Assembly (NCBI GenBank): GCA_002349055.1
Contig: DECD01000040.1
Coordinates: 39,503 to 57,369 of the forward strand
DNA length: 17,867 nt
Source of the DNA: Bacteroidales bacterium UBA2939
Lineage (GTDB): Bacteria; Bacteroidota; Bacteroidia; Bacteroidales; P3
Direction of reading: 5' to 3'
The notes beneath the pieces were generated by a model. The model did no database searches, was not told the DNA's origin, and saw only the letters and a list, made by a program, of their open reading frames with translations. Position numbers and translations under genes: made by a program. This document shows positions 11,796-17,867 of the stretch, piece by piece; the stretch's first letter is position 1; each line of letters opens with the position of its first letter.

Positions 11796-14700
11796 ATGAA
11801 AAAATACATCGTCCTCGCCTGCCTGAGCCTGTTTCTCATTCCGGCTTTGGCACAGAAACCCAAGAACGTGCAGTTCACCCCCACGGGCCTGCCCGACGAG
11901 CTGCTGGAGTACATGAACGGATCCACCATGGACAAGGACCGCCAGAAGGAGAACACCAAAATCCTGAAAGACTTCAAGACGGCATACGTCAACTTCGACG
12001 CCAAACTCCAGGAGCGTCTGGTGACCGTGTACAACTATACGGTGAAAGCCAAGATGAAAGGCAATCCCGAAATAAGCGGTTTGACGCGGATGCTCACCGT
12101 CATCGCCACCACCCCGTCGGGCGGCGAGGATGTGGCGGGAGCCTACAACAACGCCCCCAACCTCGACGGCTTCGTCACCGCCCTAGAAGCCTTCGCCAAG
12201 CGCAACGCCAAGACCAAGGCGGTGATGGAGTTTGTGGACTTCTGCGACGGTCTCTTCACCGACCGCCTGCTCTACCATTCGAACAGCAGCGAATGGAAGT
12301 TCGCCCCGCGCACGCCCTTCCGCCTGGGCGTGAAGGATGGCGTGGTGCTGGTGTGGTTCGAGACCCCGGCCGACCTCCACTACGCCTCGGCCAAGGACCA
12401 AGGAGTCATCAAGGGCACTACGGGCGTCTACGACTACAAGGAGAACGAGTGGAAAGGCAACGGCGGCCGACTGGAATGGACGCGCACGGGCCTCGGCGCC
12501 GAGGAGTGCTATGCCGACCTGGGCCGCTACAAGGCCGAGACCAAGTTCCCCAAGTTCAAGGCCGACTCGGTCGACTTTGTCCACACCGGATACTTCGACA
12601 AGCCCATCCGCGGCCGCATCGAGGAGCAGCTCGAGGGTGCCAAAGACCCTGAGAAATACACCTTCCCCAAGTTCCGCTCCTACCAGCGCGACTTCGTCAT
12701 CAAGGACATCATGCCGGGTGTCGACTATAGCGGCAGCTTCATGATGAACGGCTCGAAATTCATCAGCGCCTCGTCGAAGCATCCCGCCAAGCTGGTCTTC
12801 TATCAGGACGGCAAGGTGAGGCTGACGGTAAGCTCGATGAAATTCACCATCACCCCCGAGCGAATGAAGGCCGAGAACGCCGCCGTGGCACTTTATATCA
12901 CCGACGAAGACTCCATCTCCAACACGGGCATCCTGGTGCGCTACAACCTCGCCGACAAGCAAGTGATGCTCATCAACGACTCCAAGCGCAACTTCTACAG
13001 CCCCTATATCGACACCTACCACGAGCTCGACATCTACAGCGAGTCCATCATCTGGAAAATGGACGGCAACGAGCTGCTGTTCTCAAGCCTGGGCACAGGC
13101 GGCGGCAAGAGCATCAACACCTTCGAGTCGAGCAACCACTACACCTACAAGAAATACCACACCATCAAGGGCATCGACGAGGTGAGCCCCGTGGAGCGCG
13201 TCTTCGACTACATGGGCTCCAACAGCTCCGAGTTCTCCATCCAGGGCTTCTCAGACTACCTGGGCCTCGACATGAGCCAGACCCTGCTGATGATCCACAA
13301 CCTGTCACATCACGGATTGGTGTCGTACAACGAAATCACCGGCCTTGTGAAGGTTAAGGACAAGCTGGTAGACTTCCACCGCGCCTTCGCCAAGAAGAAA
13401 GGGTCCGACTACGACGCCCTGTCGCTCGAGTCGATGGCCGAGGGCACCAACGCCCGCATGAACCTGGAGGACAACAAACTGCTCATCCGCGGAGTGGAGC
13501 AGTTCATCGTCTCCGACAGCCAGGCGGTGGTGGTGCGCCCCGACTCGGCCTCCGGGAGCTTGGTCACCGTGGGACGCAACCGCAGCATCCACTTCAGCGG
13601 CCGCATCGACGTGGGCCGTTTCATCCTCACCGTCAAGGACTGCGACTTCAGCTACGAAGCCTTCTCCTTCAACATGCCCACCATCGAGCAGCTGCATTTC
13701 TATGTGCCCGACTTCAAAGACCCCAAGAACTTCGAGCAGATGGTGCGCACGCCGCTCTCCAACCTCGTGGGCACCCTCGACGTCGACAAGCCCGACAACC
13801 ACTGCGGCCTGAAGAAAAACAAGGAATACCCCATCTTCAAGAGCCTCGGGACCAGTAATGTGTTCTACGATGCGCCCACCGTCCAGAACGGCCAGTATGT
13901 GCGCGACCGCTTCTACTACACCCTCACCCCCTTCACCCTCTACAGCCTGGTGGACTTCGAGACCGACAGCCTCCAGTTCGACGGCGTGCTCACCTCGGGC
14001 GGCATCTTCCCCGACATCAACCAGCCGCTGCGTGTGCAGAAAGACTACTACCTGGGCTTCAACATCCAGACCCCCGCCGGCGGCTACGATGCCTATGGTG
14101 GCAAGGGCCACTACACCAAGAACCTGAGGCTCAACCAGTCGGGTCTCCGTGGCAGCGGCACACTCACCTACCTCACCTCCACCTCCCAGTCGAAGGACTT
14201 CCTCTTCCTGCTCGACTCCACGGTGGCCGTCACCGACACCTTCGACGTGCGTGAGGACCAAGGATTCCCGCAGATTAGCAACGGCCGTACCGACCTGCAC
14301 TGGCTGCCCTACGCAGACTCCATGGCCGTCTCCACGCTCGCCGACGGACGCCCGTTCAAGATGTACCGCGGCGAGGCCTTTTTAACTGGCCGCGTCGACC
14401 TCATGTCCAAGGGCGCCCGCGGTGCCGGCAGTGCCGATGTGCTCGAAGGCACCCTTGCCTCGCAGCACTTCGCCCTCGAGGCACGCCAGATGGATGCCGA
14501 GAGCAGCGATTTCAGTCTCCGCAGCACCCAATACAACACCCTTGCCTTCAGCGTGAAGAATGTCACCTCGAGCGTCAACTTCGACACCCGCCACGCCGAC
14601 ATTCAGTCGAGAGCCCCTGTGCGCAGCGAGTTGCAACTGGCGCAATACGCCGCCGTGGCCGACCGCTTCTCGTGGGAAATGGACCGCAAGGAGCTGACCC

Positions 14701-16355
14701 TCGCCAACTCCACCCGCGGCACCTCCGAGGGTCTCGACGCCATGGACATCCGCCAGCGCCTTGGCAAACGCGGCGACATGCCGGGCGTGCGCTTCACCAG
14801 CACCGACCCTGCCCGCCACCAGCTCGCCTACAGCTCGCTCCTGAGTCTATATAAATATGATGCGGGCGAACTCTCGAGCCAGGGCGTCTTCCTCATCAAC
14901 GTGGCCGATGCTGCCATCGCACCCGACCACGACACCCTCCACGTCAACAAGGGCGGCGAGATGCGCGTGCTCAACAACGCCCAGGTGGTCTTCAACCGCG
15001 ACAGCGCCTTCCACCTCCTCACCGGCGCCGACCTCATCGTCGAGGCTGGCGACAAATACGGCGGCAAGGGCTACTACGACTTCCACAACGACGAGGACAA
15101 AGTCCAGCGCCTGTTCTTCGACCAAGTGGGCGTGCAGAACGGCATCACCGTGGCCAACGGCAACATCGCCAGCGAGGCTTCCTTCACCATCAGCTCGGCC
15201 TTCGGCTTCGCCGGCAAGGTGCGCCTCGAGGGCAACCAGCGCTGGCCCTTCTTCGAGGGCGGCGTGCGCCTCATCCAGCCCTGCATCCCCGAGGCTCAGC
15301 TCGGCCTACTGGCCTATGCCGACTACACCGACCCCGAGCACGTCCACATCACCGTGCCCGAGCAGCCCACCGACTGGAAGGGCAACCGCATCACCGCCTC
15401 CATCCTCATGGACAAGAACAACCTCCGCCTCCGTCCCGCCTTCCTCACCAACGAGAAAGTGGCCGACAACGAGCTCCTCTCGGCCCATGGCATCCTCACC
15501 TACCTCGGCGACCGCCAGCAGTATATGATTGCCGACGAAGAGAAAATCGACGACCCCGACGCCGTCGTGTCCCCCTACCTCGCACTCTCCACCACCGACT
15601 GCCTCGTCGAAGGCGAAGGTCCCATCAACTTCGCCCGCCAGCGCACCCAGGCCTCCTTCTACGCCTACGGCACCAGCACCGTCGGCATCAGCAGCAACAA
15701 CGAGGACCAGCTCACCACCGTCTTCGGCTTCACCTTCCCCATCGACAAAGCCATCGTCAACGCCCTGGCCGACAACTTCAAGAACGAACTCCGCCTCACC
15801 CCCTATGGCATGAACACCAACGCCGAGATGCGCCACGCCATGATGTACCACTATGGGGCCGACCAAGGTGCCGCCAAATATGCCGCCTATAGTGCCACCG
15901 GTGTCTTCGACAAGGTGCCCGATGTCATGAAGTCCACCATGCTCTTCGACAACATCCACTGGCAGCACAACCCCATCCTCGGCCTCTACTGCGAGGGCAA
16001 GGTAGGACTGGTGAGCATCGGCGACAAGCCCCTCGGCGTCACCGTCACCATCAAGGGCCAGATCTACATGGACAAGGGCAACCAAAAGATGAAGTTCTAC
16101 GTCGAGGCCGCCAAAGACCACTGGTACTTCTTCTACTTCGACAGCCAGGCGCAGGAGCTGACCATCTACAGCTCTGTCGGCACCTGGGACGACCAAATCA
16201 AGGCCATCTCCACCGACGACAGAAAAATCACCAAAGAGGGCCTCGGCACCTTCTACTACCATGTGGGCAACGTCTCCAACTATGTCGCCAACAACTTCCT
16301 CATCCCCTTCAGCCGCGCCGCCCACCCCGACGAAATCGAGGACGACGAATACTAG
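11796..16355 (+). CDS. Very large exported protein of unknown function (1519 aa)
   Basis: I cannot assign a function. The N-terminus MKKYIVLACLSLFLIPALA followed by QKPKN is a clean Sec signal peptide; the Cys at position 9 is too early to be a lipobox. After a helical part (about 20-150), most of the protein is beta-rich with recurrent short strands (GRLEWTRTGLG, GVLTSGGIFPDINQPLRV, FAGKVRLEGNQRWPFFEGG) and Gly-Asp turns, like a beta-helix or a periplasmic lipid-bridge fold of the AsmA/LptA type. That comparison is only by appearance. About residues 479-530 (FSIQGFSDYLGLDMSQTLLM onward) read like a winged-helix domain, unusual in an exported protein. It has no T9SS tail, no C-terminal barrel strand and no lipobox, so the periplasm is the most likely place. 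The C-terminus is acidic (EIEDDEY). It stands alone with its own promoter and a strong terminator. Confidence 0.85.
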   Translation: MKKYIVLACLSLFLIPALAQKPKNVQFTPTGLPDELLEYMNGSTMDKDRQKENTKILKDFKTAYVNFDAKLQERLVTVYNYTVKAKMKGNPEISGLTRMLTVIATTPSGGEDVAGAYNNAPNLDGFVTALEAFAKRNAKTKAVMEFVDFCDGLFTDRLLYHSNSSEWKFAPRTPFRLGVKDGVVLVWFETPADLHYASAKDQGVIKGTTGVYDYKENEWKGNGGRLEWTRTGLGAEECYADLGRYKAETKFPKFKADSVDFVHTGYFDKPIRGRIEEQLEGAKDPEKYTFPKFRSYQRDFVIKDIMPGVDYSGSFMMNGSKFISASSKHPAKLVFYQDGKVRLTVSSMKFTITPERMKAENAAVALYITDEDSISNTGILVRYNLADKQVMLINDSKRNFYSPYIDTYHELDIYSESIIWKMDGNELLFSSLGTGGGKSINTFESSNHYTYKKYHTIKGIDEVSPVERVFDYMGSNSSEFSIQGFSDYLGLDMSQTLLMIHNLSHHGLVSYNEITGLVKVKDKLVDFHRAFAKKKGSDYDALSLESMAEGTNARMNLEDNKLLIRGVEQFIVSDSQAVVVRPDSASGSLVTVGRNRSIHFSGRIDVGRFILTVKDCDFSYEAFSFNMPTIEQLHFYVPDFKDPKNFEQMVRTPLSNLVGTLDVDKPDNHCGLKKNKEYPIFKSLGTSNVFYDAPTVQNGQYVRDRFYYTLTPFTLYSLVDFETDSLQFDGVLTSGGIFPDINQPLRVQKDYYLGFNIQTPAGGYDAYGGKGHYTKNLRLNQSGLRGSGTLTYLTSTSQSKDFLFLLDSTVAVTDTFDVREDQGFPQISNGRTDLHWLPYADSMAVSTLADGRPFKMYRGEAFLTGRVDLMSKGARGAGSADVLEGTLASQHFALEARQMDAESSDFSLRSTQYNTLAFSVKNVTSSVNFDTRHADIQSRAPVRSELQLAQYAAVADRFSWEMDRKELTLANSTRGTSEGLDAMDIRQRLGKRGDMPGVRFTSTDPARHQLAYSSLLSLYKYDAGELSSQGVFLINVADAAIAPDHDTLHVNKGGEMRVLNNAQVVFNRDSAFHLLTGADLIVEAGDKYGGKGYYDFHNDEDKVQRLFFDQVGVQNGITVANGNIASEASFTISSAFGFAGKVRLEGNQRWPFFEGGVRLIQPCIPEAQLGLLAYADYTDPEHVHITVPEQPTDWKGNRITASILMDKNNLRLRPAFLTNEKVADNELLSAHGILTYLGDRQQYMIADEEKIDDPDAVVSPYLALSTTDCLVEGEGPINFARQRTQASFYAYGTSTVGISSNNEDQLTTVFGFTFPIDKAIVNALADNFKNELRLTPYGMNTNAEMRHAMMYHYGADQGAAKYAAYSATGVFDKVPDVMKSTMLFDNIHWQHNPILGLYCEGKVGLVSIGDKPLGVTVTIKGQIYMDKGNQKMKFYVEAAKDHWYFFYFDSQAQELTIYSSVGTWDDQIKAISTDDRKITKEGLGTFYYHVGNVSNYVANNFLIPFSRAAHPDEIEDDEY

Positions 16356-16374
16356 ACGACAACACACCCCCGAA

Positions 16375-16421
16375 AATCCCGCAAACAGGCCCTCCGAGGT
16401 CCCGTTTGCGGGATTCTTTTT
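16375..16421 (+). terminator. Strong intrinsic terminator of the 1519-aa gene
   Basis: AATCCCGCAAAC (16375-16386) pairs perfectly with GTTTGCGGGATT (16404-16415), followed by CTTTTT (16416-16421). It begins 20 bases after the stop codon. Confidence 0.9.
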
Positions 16422-16464
16422 AATCTAAAGAGAAAAAATATTCATCACATAATCCATTGACAAT

Positions 16465-16496
16465 CAATTTCAATTTTCAATTTTCAATTTTCAATT
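16465..16496. repeat. CAATTTT heptamer tandem repeat
   Basis: CAATTT, then CAATTTT three times (16471-16491), then CAATT run without a break just upstream of the tRNA promoter. Similar AT-rich heptamer runs are common as short slippage-prone repeats. A role as an upstream element is possible. Confidence 0.6.
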
Positions 16497-16506
16497 CAAA
16501 AAAAAT

Positions 16507-16537
16507 TTTGCCATATCGGAAAAAGTTCATACTTTTG
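16507..16537 (+). promoter_or_regulatory. Promoter of the tRNA-Leu unit
   Basis: TTTG (16507-16510), a 19-base spacer beginning CCATATCGG and continuing AAAAAG, and TACTTTTG (16530-16537) match the consensus. The transcript would start about 20 bases before the first tRNA. It shares its spacer sequence with the kinase gene promoter. Confidence 0.8.
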
Positions 16538-16561
16538 CACCCGCTTTCGAGAGAGAAAGAA

Positions 16562-16644
16562 GCCCAGGTGGTGGAATTGGTAGACACGCTACTTTGAGGG
16601 GGTAGTCGCCATAGGCGGTGCAAGTTCAAGTCTTGTCCTGGGCA
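16562..16644 (+). tRNA. tRNA-Leu (anticodon GAG)
   Basis: GCCCAGG (16562-16568) pairs with CCTGGGC (16637-16643), with discriminator A at 16644. The D-arm has GGTAGACAC as in other class II leucine tRNAs. The anticodon stem CTACT/GGTAG encloses TTGAGGG, giving anticodon GAG for CUC and CUU codons. The long variable arm is CGCC-ATA-GGCG, and the T-loop is TTCAAGT. The CCA end is not encoded (ACAG follows). Confidence 0.95.
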
Positions 16645-16727
16645 CAGATGAAGTTAAGAGATAACAATTAAAAGTTCATAGTTAAACGATTATCTATAAA
16701 CTCTTATCTGTTAACTAATCTCTACCA

Positions 16728-16812
<85 letters not shown>

Positions 16813-16816
16813 AAGA

Positions 16817-16845
16817 GAAGACCCAAAGGGTCTTCTTTTTTTTTT
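16817..16845 (+). terminator. Terminator of the tRNA-Leu unit
   Basis: GAAGACCC (16817-16824), loop AAA and GGGTCTTC (16828-16835) are followed by ten T's. It begins five bases after the encoded CCA. Confidence 0.93.
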
Positions 16846-16876
16846 GCCCGAGTGTTAATCATGAGCAAAAACCACT

Positions 16877-16913
16877 AAAAAGAACGAGCCCCCCATATTA
16901 GGGGGGGGCGTTC
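16877..16913 (-). terminator. Terminator of the DUF6266-like gene
   Basis: GAACG and CGTTC (16882-16886, 16909-16913) plus GCCCCCC against the G-run (16888-16908) form a long GC-rich hairpin. On the minus strand it is followed by five T's (complement of 16877-16881). It starts about 28 bases past the stop codon. Confidence 0.75.
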
Positions 16914-16941
16914 CGTGAAAATAGCCTTTGAGAAGAAGTTT

Positions 16942-17640
16942 TTAGCCGATGTTGCCGGTGCCGATGTAGAGGGAGTCGGAGACGGTGTTGGGGTAGATGT
17001 AGCCGCCGTAGGCTTCGATGTAGGTGGGCTCCTGGACGCTGGTGATGGCGAAGCCCCAGACGTGGACTTTCATGCCGTTCCAGTAGGCGGGGACGTCGAG
17101 GGAGACGGAGCCGTCGGAACGCTTGGCGACACTTTGGCCGGTGGTGGGTGACATCACGCCACATTTGGCATCGGGGCAGTAGGCGAAGAGGATGACGATG
17201 TCGTCGTCGGTGGCGTTGCCGAACACGTCGCGGTTGAAGCTGACATCAATCTGCTGAGGGGTGTCGAACTGGGGAGTGCCGAAGCGGACGGGGGTGAGGT
17301 CGCCTTTGGCGCAGACGAGGTCAGCATAGTCGATAGTGACGGAGTCGACGGTGTTGGCGTGGACGGCGGGCCAGTTGTCGCGGTGGAAGAGGCCGCGGGT
17401 GGTGGTGTGGAGGTTGTTGGCGAGGCGCTTGTAGCCGAAGTTGGTGGCCTGTGCGAAGGCGCGGGCAAGGTCGGCCATGGTTTTGAAGCGTGCGCGGACG
17501 AGGAGTTGTTTTTCGGTTCTTGGATTTTTGACGAAGGGGTTGTAAGCCCGGTAGACATTGCGGCCTTTCCACATGGAGCCTACGGCAGGACCAAGTTTAC
17601 CTACCTGGGTTCCCATGTAACCGCCTGAATTTTTAGACAT
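16942..17640 (-). CDS. DUF6266-like protein, 232 aa
   Basis: The N-terminus carries the signature I associate with DUF6266 of Bacteroidota: GTQVGKLGPAVGSMWKGRNV, then YNPFVKNPRTEKQLLVRARF (about residues 10-51), where 'GK.G...G...KG' leads into 'NPRT..Q...R..F'. The rest is beta-rich and Asn-Asp-rich (ATDDDIVILFAYCPDAKCGV, about 140-165), and ends YPNTVSDSLYIGTG. The function of the family is not known to me; the fold looks like a small beta-sandwich. There is no signal peptide and no membrane segment. The ATG at 17638-17640 follows an A-rich leader without a clear -7 box. The upstream gene on the same strand encodes a small membrane protein, and an 11-bp repeat array lies in the gap. Confidence 0.65.
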   Translation of the reverse strand: MSKNSGGYMGTQVGKLGPAVGSMWKGRNVYRAYNPFVKNPRTEKQLLVRARFKTMADLARAFAQATNFGYKRLANNLHTTTRGLFHRDNWPAVHANTVDSVTIDYADLVCAKGDLTPVRFGTPQFDTPQQIDVSFNRDVFGNATDDDIVILFAYCPDAKCGVMSPTTGQSVAKRSDGSVSLDVPAYWNGMKVHVWGFAITSVQEPTYIEAYGGYIYPNTVSDSLYIGTGNIG

Positions 17641-17700
17641 ACGCTTTTGTTTTTAATTGTTGATTGTTGAAATGTTAAAATTTGGGCTTGGCGAGTGAGA

Positions 17701-17744
17701 GTTGATAGGGTGTTGATAGGGCGTTGACAGGGTGTTGGTGTGGG
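17701..17744. repeat. 11-bp imperfect tandem repeat, four units
   Basis: GTTGATAGGGT (17701-17711), GTTGATAGGGC (17712-17722), GTTGACAGGGT (17723-17733) and a diverged GTTGGTGTGGG (17734-17744) run head to tail. The array lies between the DUF6266-like gene and the small membrane protein gene. Confidence 0.75.
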
Positions 17745-17753
17745 AGGAGAGCG

Positions 17754-17867
17754 TTAGACGATGCCGACGACTTTGGCGCAAGAGACGGCGAGGAAGGCGG
17801 CGCCGCCGGCAAGGAGGATTTCGCAGAGGTACTTGACGACCTTCAGGACGATGATCCACCAGGGGTC
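17754..17867 (-). CDS. Small membrane protein, C-terminal 37 residues
   Basis: The open frame enters from the right edge and ends at TAA (complement of 17754-17756). The visible part begins DPWWIIVLKVVKYLCEILLA and continues GGAAFLAVSCAKVVGIV. It is one hydrophobic segment with a short basic start and ends in a Ser-Cys near the C-terminus. This resembles the very short 'smalltalk'-type proteins of Bacteroidales, which also end in a hydrophobic stretch and 'SC', but the match is only general. The Cys could be a lipobox residue if the real start is close to the edge. It is upstream of the DUF6266-like gene on the same strand. Confidence 0.45.
   Translation of the reverse strand, partial: DPWWIIVLKVVKYLCEILLAGGAAFLAVSCAKVVGIV

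Noticed and set aside
11796..11822. Possible lipoprotein signal (VLAC) in the 1519-aa protein
   Set aside because: The Cys is at position 9, too near the start for a lipoprotein signal peptide; a normal Sec cut after ALA at 19 fits better.
15306..16367. A 353-codon minus-strand frame, and similar frames at 12183-13022 and 13305-14300
   Set aside because: All are rich in Val, Gly, Glu and His without motifs and lie antisense to the 1519-aa gene, whose frame has a signal peptide and a terminator.

Overview
The window is from a member of the Bacteroidota, most likely order Bacteroidales from a gut-like habitat. Four things point that way: several promoters of the Bacteroidota type (TTTG, 19-20 bases, TAnnTTTG), few Shine-Dalgarno sequences, a secreted BspA-like protein with a type IX secretion (T9SS) sorting tail, and an EF-G2-like paralogue. 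The genus cannot be fixed from the sequence. Base composition is a mosaic. The stretches at about 1-4130 and 7550-8900 are AT-rich and look accessory, while 5220-7350 and 8925-16355 are GC-rich and hold mostly housekeeping genes.

Layout. Positions 1-110 (-) are the first codons of an AAA-type ATPase, preceded by three 11-bp boxes spaced exactly 33 bp apart across its promoter. Positions 509-895 hold a good promoter and an unassigned, hairpin-rich transcribed region that ends in a terminator-like hairpin just before the next gene. Then come a 129-aa unknown protein and an 871-aa secreted protein (BspA-type leucine-rich repeats, seven InlB-type repeats, an Asp-Thr stalk and a T9SS tail). An intergenic repeat array (3918-4099) separates these from two overlapping minus-strand genes, a Panacea-domain (DUF4065) antitoxin and a small partner protein, probably a toxin-antitoxin pair. 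The EF-G2-like gene follows on the same strand; its GTPase motifs depart from the EF-G consensus.

An AT-rich islet (about 7554-8900) carries a solitary kinase-like gene of the 'polyvalent protein kinase' type. A decayed partial copy of that gene's own promoter and start lies just past its terminator. Next, on the plus strand, are a polysaccharide flippase (Wzx/MATE-like) with palindromic repeats inserted in frame, prfA (RF1), and a 1519-aa exported protein of unknown function. The last ends in a strong terminator. A two-gene tRNA-Leu unit (GAG, CAG) follows. On the minus strand at the right edge are a DUF6266-like gene and the end of a small membrane protein gene.

Themes. Four intergenic regions carry imperfect short tandem arrays, and three of these have an exact 11-bp unit (404-436, 8742-8785, 17701-17744). 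One promoter core (TTTG, CCATATCGG-AAAAAG, TAnnTTTTG) serves both the kinase gene and the tRNA unit and survives in the decayed copy. The best candidates for something undescribed are the structured RNA at 541-829, the Panacea pair with its unassigned partner, the in-frame palindromic insertions in the flippase, and the kinase with its scarred duplication. All names come from reading motifs; no database search was possible.
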